64,000 nucleotides of DNA from Microvirga calopogonii (GCF_003347665.1 NZ_QDGA01000006.1:88913-152912), one strand, 5' to 3'; shown: positions 8,079 to 16,276, counted from the stretch's first letter. Notes: generated by a model not told the origin, from the letters alone. Numbers and translations: made by a program.

Positions 8079-9515
8079 GTGACGCAGAAATATTGCCATC
8101 AGATTGGGGAATGGGTCGAGGACAACGTATCCCAGCAGGTCCAGCAATGCGTGAAGAAGAAGTGCAAATGGTGGTGCGCCTGCTGCAACAAGTGGTTCTG
8201 TTTCCTGGTCTGGGTGGTCGTCACGGTGCTGAAGTGGGTGGTCACGACCGTCTGTGAAATCCTCGGCGACGCATACGACTTGGTCGTCGCAGTCATCACG
8301 GGTGGCTGGGACATCATTGCCGGCATCTTCACCTGGGACTGGAGCCGGGTCTTTGATGGCTTTATGGAGATCCTAGGTGCGTTCGGTGGCCTGGTCGGCG
8401 ACCTCATTCGGACCGTGGTCTTCCCCTGCGGCCTGTATGGCGCATTCCGCGGCAGCGTGAACAAGTGGCGGCTTATCGGCTACGTCGAGGATCTCATCGA
8501 TAAGAGCCGGCGCTTCACCGAGGCCGACCGCGCGGACATCAAGGCGGCGCTGGGGATCGGTGGCAGCGGCTTCGGCCTGCGCCTAACCCTGACGAGCTAT
8601 CGGGGTTTCGTGCGCTCCGACTACATCGCGCCTGGAGAAACGGTTCCCGCCTTAGTGCAATGGAACAACGACCCCGATCCCAACAGGAGAGTCGACCTGA
8701 AGAAGCTAGCGGGCTTCAAGTGGGACAAGTTCTTGCAGAGAAGCAGCCCCGACATCCGCGGAGACGTGTCATCGGAATCGGACATTGACGAGTATCTCGG
8801 CAACCCGAGCAGCAAGAGTTTCTCGATCTATGCCATGAGCGACTCGGCGCTGCTCGACAGGATCCACAACATCCAGATCAAAGGCGACACGATCGGCTTG
8901 AAATTGGCGGTCGACCTACAGGACGTTCACCTCACCGAACGGACCCAGGTCCAGGCGAACATCACCGATCCTGATGGCCAGCACAATTCCTGTGCCGTGC
9001 TGGATGTCTTGGCGAGAAGCCCGTTCAACCGGGAACCCTCCGTGTCCGGCTTCGGTTGTCATCCGGCGGATCCCCAGGATCCCGCAGCGGTAGAGCGGGC
9101 GAGGAACCTGCTGTGCAAGCCAGTTATCTTTGGCACCTTCCGGTTCGTGGCGAACGATTCCTACACAGGGTACTCGGCCTGCATGTTCACGAACGCCTGC
9201 CTAGATGGTGGCTCGATCGGGAATGACGGCGGCACCGGCGCCCTGTACCGCCATGGGCTCCCGAACTGGGTGCGGACCTGGGTGCCGATCCACGAGCTTG
9301 GACACACCTTCGGGCTCTGCCACGTCGATGGGTTAGACCGCATCATGGTCAACCCGAAGGACCATAGCTGGTGGAGCGGGTGGCTGATCCCGGAATACCT
9401 CTGCTTCAGTGGCGAGCCTCAATTCAGCCACGACGAAGCAAGGAAGGTCTGGGACTATATCATAGCGAACTTCCCAATCGATTGCCTCGCAAACCGGGAT
9501 GTTGTCGTGACATGA
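8079..9515 (+). CDS. Cys-rich membrane-associated putative zinc metalloprotease
   Basis: 478 residues from the GTG at 8079; the frame extends 18 codons further upstream, but GGAG and CAGG lie just before this GTG. Residues about 20-45 are Lys/Cys/Trp-rich (CVKKKCKWWCACCNKW) and run into hydrophobic and amphipathic helices to about residue 125. A beta-rich middle follows. Near the C-terminus is HELGHTFGLCH (H405, E406, H409, H415), the extended HExxHxxGxxH metzincin signature, followed by IMVNP, a possible Met-turn. A zinc protease coupled to a membrane-inserting region suggests an exported or envelope effector; that is inference. The start of the next gene overlaps its stop (ATGA). Confidence 0.65.
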   Translation: MTQKYCHQIGEWVEDNVSQQVQQCVKKKCKWWCACCNKWFCFLVWVVVTVLKWVVTTVCEILGDAYDLVVAVITGGWDIIAGIFTWDWSRVFDGFMEILGAFGGLVGDLIRTVVFPCGLYGAFRGSVNKWRLIGYVEDLIDKSRRFTEADRADIKAALGIGGSGFGLRLTLTSYRGFVRSDYIAPGETVPALVQWNNDPDPNRRVDLKKLAGFKWDKFLQRSSPDIRGDVSSESDIDEYLGNPSSKSFSIYAMSDSALLDRIHNIQIKGDTIGLKLAVDLQDVHLTERTQVQANITDPDGQHNSCAVLDVLARSPFNREPSVSGFGCHPADPQDPAAVERARNLLCKPVIFGTFRFVANDSYTGYSACMFTNACLDGGSIGNDGGTGALYRHGLPNWVRTWVPIHELGHTFGLCHVDGLDRIMVNPKDHSWWSGWLIPEYLCFSGEPQFSHDEARKVWDYIIANFPIDCLANRDVVVT

Positions 9516-9841
9516 GCAGGATCAGCGACGATCGTAGCTTGCGGCTAGCGCTGATGGCGCTGCCGCCTCATGAGGCGGCAGCCGTGAAGCGGCGTCTCGA
9601 CGCGCTTCGTACCGACTGCGGCTGTGGCCTTGGGGCGATCGTCATGCTCGGCGCTATGGGGCTCTGGGTCGCCCATACGGTCGAGGCGCCGGTTGCCGGG
9701 CGGACCTGGCAATCCACGGTCGCCCTGGGATTGCTCGTGGTCTTCACCAGCACATTGGTCGGCAAGCTGCTGGGAATTGCGCTGTCACGCGTACGTCTCC
9801 ACTTCGCGGTGCGAAGCCTGAGGCGGCGGGTTCCCCTTTAA
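9512..9841 (+). CDS. Small two-segment membrane protein
   Basis: 109 residues. The ATG at 9512 overlaps the TGA of the metalloprotease-like gene. Residues about 40-60 and 70-90 form two hydrophobic segments; the N-terminus (LALMALPPHEAAAVKRRLDAL) is helical and the C-terminus basic. Coupled translation suggests it works with the protease-like protein, for example as immunity or a membrane partner. That role is speculative. Confidence 0.6.
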   Translation: MSRISDDRSLRLALMALPPHEAAAVKRRLDALRTDCGCGLGAIVMLGAMGLWVAHTVEAPVAGRTWQSTVALGLLVVFTSTLVGKLLGIALSRVRLHFAVRSLRRRVPL

Positions 9842-9856
9842 TGAAAGGACTGGTGG

Positions 9857-10153
9857 ATGGAGGAAACCGCCAGCGTGGAAGGTGAATGGCGGCCCCAGAG
9901 CCGCCTATTCATCAATGGCGAGTGCCGGATCGTCCTCTATTATAGAGACGGCTTGGGTGATCTTGAACTGTGCTGGAGGCTGGCTGGGCTACTCAACCCT
10001 GCCCATGACCGCCGGTGTTTCAACTGCACCCAAGCCGGATCAATAGGTGTCTCATGGCCGTTCCCCGTGACTGATGCAGCCGCTTCAAGGAGCGGCTGTG
10101 CCAGCCTTAGCAAAGGGTTGAGTGGCCACTTTGATAGCGCCAGTGCCCGCTGA
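9857..10153 (+). CDS. Doubtful hypothetical protein
   Basis: A 98-residue frame with a reasonable ribosome binding site (AAAGGACTGGTGG before ATG). The first half looks protein-like (RLFINGECRIVLYYRDG), but its 3' third overlaps a hairpin at 10077-10098 and runs antisense into the gene at 10085-10279. Either it is real and the overlap is convergent, or it is spurious. Confidence 0.3.
   Translation: MEETASVEGEWRPQSRLFINGECRIVLYYRDGLGDLELCWRLAGLLNPAHDRRCFNCTQAGSIGVSWPFPVTDAAASRSGCASLSKGLSGHFDSASAR
10077..10098. terminator. Hairpin at convergent gene ends
   Basis: CAGCCGCT and AGCGGCTG form an 8-bp stem with a 6-nt loop, overlapping the stop of the minus-strand gene at 10085. There is no strong T-run on either side, so it may act as a weak or Rho-assisted terminator. 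Confidence 0.4.
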
Positions 10154-10279
10154 TCGCTGTGGCGGCGAGGCGATCAGGAGCATGCCCGTCGACAACACGG
10201 CGAGGATGAGACACCAGCGCCAGACTGACGCCTCATTCCAAAGCCTCCGGACGGGTCGGGGAACCAGCCGATCAAACAT
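10085..10279 (-). CDS. Small single-pass membrane protein
   Basis: 64 residues with a basic N-terminus (MFDRLVPRPVRRL) and one hydrophobic segment (about 21-38). A strong GGAGGAGC ribosome binding site precedes the ATG, which lies 10 bp after the stop of the AAA+ gene. Operon position and membrane location suggest an accessory subunit of the membrane-anchored ATPase; that is inference. Confidence 0.55.
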   Translation of the reverse strand: MFDRLVPRPVRRLWNEASVWRWCLILAVLSTGMLLIASPPQRSAGTGAIKVATQPFAKAGTAAP

Positions 10280-10289
10280 GGTGCTCCTC

Positions 10290-11528
10290 CTATCCGGTGA
10301 TCGTCACCTGGACCATATCAAGGTCCGACTCATTCATCGTGAGCTTGACGCGGCGAGCGCCCTTCTGCCTGGCCTCGATCAGGACATCGGCAATGCGCTT
10401 CTCGAGGGCTCTGATCACGGCGCGCACACCGCCGGCAGTCTGCAGAACCTCGGCCCGCTGCATGGCGTCGAACAGGATCATGTCGTCAATCCCGCCCTGG
10501 TCGAGCTCGAGGCCGTAACTCTCCACGATATTAACGATTTGGATGATCGCCACCCGGGCAAGGTCGAGCCCCTGAAGCGGGTTGAAGACGAACACCTCAT
10601 CAATTCGGCTCAACACCTCAGCCGGGAAACCGGCCTCCTTGAGCACGTTGTGAACCGCAGTCAGGAGCTTATCGCGGTCGGTGATCTCCCGAGCCAATTC
10701 GCCAATCCGGTCTGCGGCCGCATTGGTTGTTGCGACAAAGATCGCCCGATTGGTTGGCACCTTCTGGCCACTCGAGGATTCGGTTACGAATCCATCATTC
10801 CAGGCGGTCAGGAACCGCTTCTGAACGTCGACATGGGCTTTCTCGATTTCATCGAGAAGCACGAGAGAGTTCTCCTGATCCCGCAGGCCGCCTGTCAGCG
10901 TTCCGTACCTGTCCGAGCCCGAGTATCCCGGAGGAACGCCAAACAGCCGTTCGGCGCCGGCGGGATTGCTGCAGGTCGACATATCTTCGAAGATGAACCC
11001 GCGCTTCAGGTTGCGGGCAAACTGCTTGCCCATTTCGGTTTTGCCCACGCCAGGAGGGCCAACGAACAGGAACACGCCAACGGGCTTGTCCCGGGCGACT
11101 TGAGCCAAGCGGCGGCGCAGGGTGGCGGCAACCTCGTCGGCCACGACATCCTGGCCCACGACCTTCTGCTTGACCGCGGCAGCGAGCGCCGTCGCATCGA
11201 GGTATTCAGAACGCTGCACGGCGGCGAGACGTGCGAGGAGGCCATCCTTGTTGGTGTAGCGATCGAGAAGGTCCATGATGATCCGCAGCCACCTGGGTGG
11301 CAGTCCTTTAACAAAGATTCCGACGAAACGGGAGGTGAGGCGGGTTTCGTGGGCAAGGCCGATAAAGACCAGAACCCACGTCACGATCGCAATGGTGAGG
11401 AACCAATCGAAGTACGAACGCCCATAGATGGGCAGATTGGTCATGAGATAGATGGCCGTGATGTAGAGCGCGAGGAGCGTGAACCCGACCTTCACGATGA
11501 AGTAGGGGAAGGAGAACGACTTTCTCAT
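10290..11528 (-). CDS. Membrane-anchored Clp/Hsp100-like AAA+ ATPase
   Basis: 412 residues from the ATG at 11528, which has GAGGAG 3 nt upstream; the longer frame from 11582 overlaps the upstream gene. Two transmembrane segments (about 9-30 and 41-60) precede one AAA+ module: KVVGQD (123-127), Walker A GPPGVGKT (157-164), Walker B LLDEIEKAH (224-232), sensor-1 FVATTNAA, and a C-terminal ClpB-D2-type small domain with GGVRAVIRALEKRIAD. This resembles the second ring of ClpA/ClpB but with one ring and a membrane anchor. It has neither a Clp N-domain nor a peptidase domain. It probably remodels or unfolds proteins at the inner membrane. Confidence 0.8.
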   Translation of the reverse strand: MRKSFSFPYFIVKVGFTLLALYITAIYLMTNLPIYGRSYFDWFLTIAIVTWVLVFIGLAHETRLTSRFVGIFVKGLPPRWLRIIMDLLDRYTNKDGLLARLAAVQRSEYLDATALAAAVKQKVVGQDVVADEVAATLRRRLAQVARDKPVGVFLFVGPPGVGKTEMGKQFARNLKRGFIFEDMSTCSNPAGAERLFGVPPGYSGSDRYGTLTGGLRDQENSLVLLDEIEKAHVDVQKRFLTAWNDGFVTESSSGQKVPTNRAIFVATTNAAADRIGELAREITDRDKLLTAVHNVLKEAGFPAEVLSRIDEVFVFNPLQGLDLARVAIIQIVNIVESYGLELDQGGIDDMILFDAMQRAEVLQTAGGVRAVIRALEKRIADVLIEARQKGARRVKLTMNESDLDMVQVTITG

Positions 11529-11535
11529 CGTCTCC

Positions 11536-11913
11536 TCACCGGGCGGTGACGGGCTGGTACCGGATCTGAAGACCCGGACCATACTGCCCTCCGTAGCGGC
11601 GGCCTGCGGCCTCGCTCCAGCCCTCAGCCTCCGACCAGGCGGCGAGCTCCGTCTCGTTGCATTTCAATAGGTCGATCACCTTGGGAATCTCAGTGACTGT
11701 GACATCGACATAGCGCCCCTTCATGTCGCGATCGGCATAGAACCGAACTTGATCGCCAACTTTCAAACCCTTCCAGCGCTCATATCCTCGCCACGATGGA
11801 AATCGTGTCGTCGAGCTGCGCTCGCCTGCCAGAATGGCGTCGAATGTCGTCTTCGATTTCAGACCCGACCGTGCGTCGCGTCCGTAAGAGAAATACATTG
11901 TCGCCTTGAGCAT
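11536..11913 (-). CDS. ASCH/PUA-like domain protein
   Basis: 125 residues from the ATG at 11913, chosen because AAGGA lies 8 nt upstream. The pattern TFDAILAGERSSTTRFPSW, then WKGLKVGDQVRFY and YVDVTVTEIPKVIDL, and the late EAEGWS motif resemble ASCH-type PUA folds, which bind RNA or modified nucleosides. The precise role is unknown. Its stop lies 7 bp before the AAA+ ATPase ATG, so the genes form one operon. The leader AATCCCGCAAAAAGGA is a variant of the common leader box. Confidence 0.55.
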   Translation of the reverse strand: MLKATMYFSYGRDARSGLKSKTTFDAILAGERSSTTRFPSWRGYERWKGLKVGDQVRFYADRDMKGRYVDVTVTEIPKVIDLLKCNETELAAWSEAEGWSEAAGRRYGGQYGPGLQIRYQPVTAR

Positions 11914-12167
11914 GCTCATCATCCTTTTTGCGGGATTTGTGATTTGAGTTTTTGCTGCTCCTCCCCGTCACATGATCTTGTAATTCGTTCTGCGGAAATA
12001 GATGTGACTTTGAATCACCATGGTTAAAAATGGGGCCCGACCCAGGGGTTCACGCCCGATCCGGTCTCGCAGCCTCTCTCGGCGTGACACGCTGTCTCGT
12101 TGACCCTGGCGTCAAGTTCCTATTTTGTTCTATCCCCTATTAGGATAAGAAAGGAGCCGTTGGGGCA

Positions 12168-12551
12168 ATGATGGACGCGGGGCTAGGGGCCAAATCCCTT
12201 AAAACTGGGTTGGCGCAGTCGGAGATGACACCCGAGAAGCTGCTCGCTGCGGCGGAGCGGAGGATCAGGAAGCTGGAGGCGAAGATTGCCGATCAGCAAG
12301 CGACGATCCGTGACCTTCGAGCAGAGGCTAGGGATTTTGCTGCCCTCCAGGCGAAGATCGTGGACCTCAAGGAGGACATCACTGAACTCAAGGGCGAGAT
12401 CAAGGAAGTGACCCGCGCTAACCACGAGCATGTAGCCCGTAACGAGGCTCTCAAAGACGAGAATGCGCGGTTGCGATCCGGATCGAAGTCTCCGAAAGGA
12501 CTGGCCGTCACTTTGGAGGTTGCAAACCGTAAGGAAGCGGCTGCGGCGTGA
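12168..12551 (+). CDS. Coiled-coil protein
   Basis: 127 residues. Residues about 20-105 form a continuous heptad-rich coiled coil (KLLAAAERRIRKLEAKIADQ, then IVDLKEDITELKGEIKEVT), followed by a short basic tail. AAAGGAG lies about 11 nt before the first of two adjacent ATGs. No enzymatic domain. It could be a scaffold or a KfrA-like plasmid structural protein, but no DNA-binding part is visible. Confidence 0.55.
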   Translation: MMDAGLGAKSLKTGLAQSEMTPEKLLAAAERRIRKLEAKIADQQATIRDLRAEARDFAALQAKIVDLKEDITELKGEIKEVTRANHEHVARNEALKDENARLRSGSKSPKGLAVTLEVANRKEAAAA

Positions 12552-12586
12552 TCCCCTGCCTTGCTGGAATTGCTGAGACGATCATG

Positions 12587-12608
12587 AAAAAAGCCGCCCG
12601 AGGGCGGC
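12587..12608 (-). terminator. Rho-independent terminator
   Basis: On the minus strand GCCGCCC, a 2-nt loop, GGGCGGC and then TTTTTT. It ends the gene at 12625. Nearly the same hairpin follows the paralogous genes at 13179 and 13754. Confidence 0.85.
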
Positions 12609-12624
12609 TCCTTCATGGGGCCGA

Positions 12625-12990
12625 CTAGGCGGCCTGCTGCATCTCTTCGGCGGCCTGTTCGCGCGGGGTCGAAAGGCCGATAATCCTGAAAACCTGCTTG
12701 CTCTTGCGCTCGGCGTCGGCCGGCATTTCATCGAACACGCCGAAGACACGGATCGGCTGGCCTTCCTTCAGCTGCTCACGGATCGAACTCAAGGCTGCAC
12801 CGCTCGCGGTATGAAACATGGTGTAGACCTTGTCTTTGCCCTGACGGCGGTACTCGCCGATGAAGCTCACGAATTCCGTGCCGTTCTTGTTCTTGCCTTC
12901 CTTGATGGTCTTGGGCGTGACCGTGCGCGGGTAGGAACGGGCGCGGGTCTCGGTGGAAACGGCGGCGGAGGTGGCGGTGTTGTCGTTCAT
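12625..12990 (-). CDS. OB-fold-like protein, paralogue 1 (SSB-like)
   Basis: 121 residues. After a variable N-terminus, the core (about 18-110) reads YPRTVTPKTIKEGKNKNGTE, FVSFIGEYRRQGKDK, a FHTASG turn, then LKEGQPIRVFGVFDEMP and FRIIGLS. The layout of beta strands around a flexible loop resembles OB-fold single-strand DNA-binding proteins, but the match is by pattern only. The end is Ala/Gln/Glu-rich, unlike the acidic tip of SSB. The leader carries AATCCCCAAAAGGA and TTCG just before ATG. It is one of five related genes in the window. Confidence 0.65.
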   Translation of the reverse strand: MNDNTATSAAVSTETRARSYPRTVTPKTIKEGKNKNGTEFVSFIGEYRRQGKDKVYTMFHTASGAALSSIREQLKEGQPIRVFGVFDEMPADAERKSKQVFRIIGLSTPREQAAEEMQQAA

Positions 12991-13125
12991 CGAACTCTCT
13001 TCCTTTTGGGGATTGAACCGAGCTTTTGCTCACTTTTCTGCAGGAACCTGAATTCTCGTCTTTCTGTCGGAGGCCTTCAGATCATCTTTCGGATGGTGCG
13101 TGACAACGCCCTCCGCACCCATGAG

Positions 13126-13144
13126 AAAAGCCGCCCGAAGGCGG
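13126..13144 (-). terminator. Rho-independent terminator
   Basis: On the minus strand GCCGCC, a short loop, GGCGGC and then TTTTC, just after the OB-fold-like gene at 13179. Same design as the hairpins at 12587 and 13707. Confidence 0.8.
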
Positions 13145-13178
13145 CTCTCTTTATCGTCCCAGCTTATGGGATCTGGCC

Positions 13179-13571
13179 TTACGCGGCCTCTTTCATCTCG
13201 GTCTGGGCGGCTGCCTCCGGAGCCGTCTCACGCGGCGTCGACAGGCCGATGATGCGGAACACGCTGGATTCCTTGCGCTCCTCCGTGGCCGGCAGGGTCT
13301 CGAAGATGCCGAAGACGCGGATCGGCTGGCCTTCCTTGAGCTGCTCGCGGATCGCATCGAGAGATTTTCCGCTCGCGGTGTGCAGCATCGTCGAGGGCTT
13401 GCTGGCGCCGCGGCGGGTGTACTCGCCGACGAAGCTGACAAACGGCGTGCCGTTCTTGTTCGAGCCCTCCTTGATCGTCTTCGGCGTGACCATGCGCGGA
13501 TAGGTGCGCTGCTTCTGGGCGTTGTCGTTGGCGACGGTGGAAACGGCGGAGATGTTGGCAGCGTTTGTCAT
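13179..13571 (-). CDS. OB-fold-like protein, paralogue 2 (SSB-like)
   Basis: 130 residues from the ATG at 13571; an upstream ATG at 13598 would translate the leader box (AATCCCCGAAAGGA) and is rejected. Same core as the protein at 12625: YPRMVTPKTIKEGSNKNGTP, FVSFVGEYTRRG, FHTASGKSLDAIRE pattern (here LHTASG) and LKEGQPIRVFGIFETLP. The coding DNA is almost identical to that of the gene at 16344, so one is a recent copy of the other. Probable role in single-strand DNA handling, by fold resemblance only. Confidence 0.65.
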   Translation of the reverse strand: MTNAANISAVSTVANDNAQKQRTYPRMVTPKTIKEGSNKNGTPFVSFVGEYTRRGASKPSTMLHTASGKSLDAIREQLKEGQPIRVFGIFETLPATEERKESSVFRIIGLSTPRETAPEAAAQTEMKEAA

Positions 13572-13706
13572 CGAACTTTCCTTTCGGGGATTTGACAAAG
13601 AACTCTTGCGCTCTCACCAGAGAGCAACTGATGTCTTTTCCTTCATGGCGTAAGACACTTGGTGATGTGATCGATCGGTGCGTTCACCACGCCCGATCCG
13701 CCCATG

Positions 13707-13728
13707 AAAAAAGCCGCCCTAAGGCGGC
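13707..13728 (-). terminator. Rho-independent terminator
   Basis: On the minus strand GCCGCC, a 4-nt loop, GGCGGC and then TTTTTT, following the gene at 13754. Confidence 0.85.
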
Positions 13729-13753
13729 TCTTTCTTCTTTCTTCGTGCAGGCC

Positions 13754-14134
13754 TTACGCGGCCTGCCGCATCTCTTCAGCACCCTGCTCACGCGGGACCG
13801 ACCGGCCAATAATCCGGAAAACCTGTTTCGCCTTCCGTTCACCGTCGGCAGGCATCTCGTCGAAGACGCCAAAGACGCGGATCGGCTGGCCTTCTTTCAG
13901 CTCGTCCCGAATTTCCTGGAGAGATGCACCGCTTGCGGTATGGAACATCGTGTAGGTCTTCTCGGAGCCGCGGCGACGGTACTCACCGATGAAGCTGACG
14001 AACTCGGTGCCGTTCTTGTTCTTGCCCTCCTTGATGGCCTTGGGGGTCACGACGCGCGGATACGTCCGCTGCTGCTGAGCGTTGTCGTTGGCAGCGACGG
14101 TGGTGGCGGAGGTGGCAACGGCTGCGTTTGTCAT
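13754..14134 (-). CDS. OB-fold-like protein, paralogue 3 (SSB-like)
   Basis: 126 residues from the ATG at 14134; the frame opens 15 codons earlier within the leader box, which is not taken as coding. Closest in sequence to the gene at 12625 (shared FVSFIGEYRR, IRVFGVFDEMPADGERKAKQ). Two leader boxes, about 60 nt apart, precede it near 14152 and 14213, and TTCG stands directly before ATG. Has its own terminator. Confidence 0.65.
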   Translation of the reverse strand: MTNAAVATSATTVAANDNAQQQRTYPRVVTPKAIKEGKNKNGTEFVSFIGEYRRRGSEKTYTMFHTASGASLQEIRDELKEGQPIRVFGVFDEMPADGERKAKQVFRIIGRSVPREQGAEEMRQAA

Positions 14135-14251
14135 CGAACTTATCCTATCTTTCGGGGATTGTGACGAAACTGTCTTCACTGATCTTGTCTGAAAGAACCT
14201 CTTTCCCTTTTCAGGGGATTTGATCTTGGTCCTTTCACTTCTGAAGCGGCA

Positions 14252-15169
14252 TCAAGCAGCCGCTTTCATCTGTTTCACCTCCGGGTGCCACTGGAGGTAA
14301 TAGGGAGCCTTGGTCCAGTTGGCTCCGGCGTTGTGGACGAACAGAACCACTGCATCGTCCACCGGCAGGGCCGAGAGCAGAGAGCGGATTCGACGCTCCT
14401 GTTCCGCGTAGGCGCGATTGGGACGGTCAGCCATGTCGTAGGTCCAATCCATGGTGCGGATCAGGCCCGCGAGCTCGTCGTTCTGAGCCGTGAGGACCTC
14501 TGGATCCTGGCCTTCGGTTCGGGCGAAGGCTTCAGCCTTCCGCTCAATCTCTTCAATCTGAGCGTCATAGGCGTCGAACTGGGGATCGAAGCCGCGCAGA
14601 TGCTCCATGTTGGCATCTTTGCGCTCAATCACAGACTTGGCGTAGTCCGCCAGGCGGGCGAAGGCCGGGTGCGTAAGAGCAGGGCCCGACACCGGAAGCA
14701 GGATTTTCCCGAAGTAGGTGGATCTCACGTCGGCGTGGAACACGCCATCGGTCCACACCTTCCGCTTCTGGGGATGGTTGGAATAGACCATCCAATCTGG
14801 CCAGACGGTGGAATCACGGAACGAGAACTCGTTCACCTCCCCAAGGAACTCATCGCGGGCGACGTCCCAGGCGGCGAGGCCGGCGATACTCCGGCAGATA
14901 TCGATGAGGGTGAAGCGGGTGCGGGCACCGTTGACAATCCCACCTTCGGGGCCTTCAAGATCAATCAGGAGGTAGCGATTGCCTTCCGCCGCCAGGAAGG
15001 AGTGCGTCAGGTGCCGCAGGCCACGGGGCAGGTTCTTGAAGAGCGCCCGGATGTCCTCCTGAACAGTCTTGCGGGCTTCGCTGCGGACTTGGGAGAGCCT
15101 GTACTGCGCCGTCCCGATCTCCGAGATAGCGAAGCGCTGACCACGAATTTCATTGAAGATGCGAGACAT
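14252..15169 (-). CDS. Hypothetical protein with central coiled coil
   Basis: 305 residues from the ATG at 15169 (MSRIFNEIRGQRF); the extra upstream codons to 15205 overlap the leader box AAATCCCCGAAAGGA. A helical region at about 195-260 contains acidic-basic heptads (YDAQIEEIERKAEAFART). The middle is Trp/Tyr-rich. I recognise no family. It ends in KAAA, a style shared with several small proteins here. Confidence 0.55.
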   Translation of the reverse strand: MSRIFNEIRGQRFAISEIGTAQYRLSQVRSEARKTVQEDIRALFKNLPRGLRHLTHSFLAAEGNRYLLIDLEGPEGGIVNGARTRFTLIDICRSIAGLAAWDVARDEFLGEVNEFSFRDSTVWPDWMVYSNHPQKRKVWTDGVFHADVRSTYFGKILLPVSGPALTHPAFARLADYAKSVIERKDANMEHLRGFDPQFDAYDAQIEEIERKAEAFARTEGQDPEVLTAQNDELAGLIRTMDWTYDMADRPNRAYAEQERRIRSLLSALPVDDAVVLFVHNAGANWTKAPYYLQWHPEVKQMKAAA

Positions 15170-15256
15170 CGGCGAGCCCTTTCCTTTCGGGGATTTCGAA
15201 ATCACCCTGGTTCGATCTTCAGGATCGAGAAAAGAGCTTGGGAGTGGGCGGGTTGC

Positions 15257-15511
15257 TTATTCCGTGTCAGGCCGGAGGCCAGCTCTGCGGACCCACTCGC
15301 TTATGCCTGCCTCGACAGCCGCCTGTGCGGCCTCCCGAGTCACTTCCTTTCCGCGGCTGGGAGTTACGAATTCGGCGAAGCCTGTATCCAGGTCCCAATC
15401 CCAGACTCCAAAGCCGAAAAGGACCGTGCCAACTTGGAACTCGCCCAGATGAGCCACGTAGCATTCATCGTCGGGATAGTGCTCTGTGTCCCTCTGCCAT
15501 CGAAGGTTCAT
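15257..15511 (-). CDS. Hypothetical protein
   Basis: 84 residues, rich in Trp, Asp and Phe (HLGEFQVGTVLFGFGVWDWD), with a helical Ala-rich C-terminal third. No family recognised. Single gene between the coiled-coil gene and the gene at 15584. Confidence 0.5.
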   Translation of the reverse strand: MNLRWQRDTEHYPDDECYVAHLGEFQVGTVLFGFGVWDWDLDTGFAEFVTPSRGKEVTREAAQAAVEAGISEWVRRAGLRPDTE

Positions 15512-15583
15512 AATGCCTCCACGCCTCGTCTAGGCGTCAAACCTCCCTGACCCGAGCGCAGTTCCCCTCATCGACCGCCTCTG

Positions 15584-15892
15584 CTAGGAAATATCGCCCG
15601 CATCGACAAAGTCGACGTCAGACAGTTCGGCCAGGAGGGAGACCGCGGCAATCCTTTGCACCGCCGGCGCGATCTCCTCCCATTGGGCGTCGAAGGGGGA
15701 GTGCGTCTCGAGATGGACGGTCTCCTGGTCGTCTCCGATGGTAACCGTCAACGCTCCTGGCTGTCGGCCGTATTCCGCCGTCAGCTTTCCGCTGACGGAT
15801 AGCAACGACGCACGGCCTTCCCACCGGCTGGGTTGGCCGACATTGGTTTGCTCCATCCCCTCAAATCGGACGGATTTTGCGAGCAGTCCCAT
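15584..15892 (-). CDS. Hypothetical protein
   Basis: 102 residues from the ATG at 15892, chosen because it lies 4 nt after the stop of a tiny upstream gene (TGA-CCTG-ATG), which points to translational reinitiation. The open frame extends to 15958. The sequence alternates strands (LTAEYGRQPGALTVTIGDD) and ends with a helix. Function unknown. Confidence 0.5.
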   Translation of the reverse strand: MGLLAKSVRFEGMEQTNVGQPSRWEGRASLLSVSGKLTAEYGRQPGALTVTIGDDQETVHLETHSPFDAQWEEIAPAVQRIAAVSLLAELSDVDFVDAGDIS

Positions 15893-15896
15893 CAGG

Positions 15897-15980
15897 TCAG
15901 ACGCCCTTGCTGAGGGCATATCCCACGACAGCCAGCGGGAATACGACTCCCAGGGCAAAGCGCATCAGCTGTGCAACCAT
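15897..15980 (-). CDS. 27-residue hydrophobic peptide
   Basis: ATG at 15980 preceded by a strong GGAGGT site at 4-nt spacing; ends TGA at 15897. The product (MVAQLMRFALGVVFPLAVVG, then YALSKGV) is a single membrane helix. The strong ribosome binding site and the tight junction with the gene at 15892 support a real coding unit. Could be a membrane peptide or a leader that couples translation. Confidence 0.5.
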   Translation of the reverse strand: MVAQLMRFALGVVFPLAVVGYALSKGV

Positions 15981-16030
15981 GTTGACCTCCATTCACTCAC
16001 ACCAGCGAGACCGTCCTCGCAGCGCACATC

Positions 16031-16054
16031 AAAAAAGCCGCCCGAGAGGGCGGC
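16031..16054 (-). terminator. Rho-independent terminator
   Basis: Minus-strand GCCGCCC, a 4-nt loop, GGGCGGC and then TTTTTT. It terminates the short gene at 16079. Confidence 0.85.
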
Positions 16055-16078
16055 TTCTGTTTCCGGCATCGGGTGCCG

Positions 16079-16246
16079 TTAGGCTGCGGGCAGCGGTTCC
16101 TCGTCGGAGCCGTCATCCTCAACCTGGTGATGGGGGTCGGCGCGATGATCGAGATCGTGCGACCGATCAAGATAGCTCGATGCCTTGCCGGGATCATTGG
16201 TCGAGGCGGCAAGCCAGTAGTAGAACTTTGCCAGGAGATATTTCAC
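16079..16246 (-). CDS. DUF3563-like small protein
   Basis: 55 residues from a GTG at 16246 with AGGTAGG just upstream; followed directly by a strong terminator, which supports a real transcript. The N-terminus (MKYLLAKFYYWLAAS) and the SYLDRSHDLDHRAD segment resemble DUF3563 proteins, short alphaproteobacterial and betaproteobacterial proteins of unknown function with a YL..S.DL..LE.R pattern. The C-terminal 20 residues are acidic. Confidence 0.55.
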   Translation of the reverse strand: MKYLLAKFYYWLAASTNDPGKASSYLDRSHDLDHRADPHHQVEDDGSDEEPLPAA

Positions 16247-16276
16247 CAGAACCTACCTGTCTGGAGCGGAGGTGGC

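Noticed and set aside
10122..11549. 475-codon plus-strand open frame
   Set aside because: Antisense to the Clp-like ATPase, whose motifs are unambiguous.
14285..15550. 421-codon plus-strand open frame
   Set aside because: Antisense to the minus-strand gene at 14252, which has the leader box and a good start.
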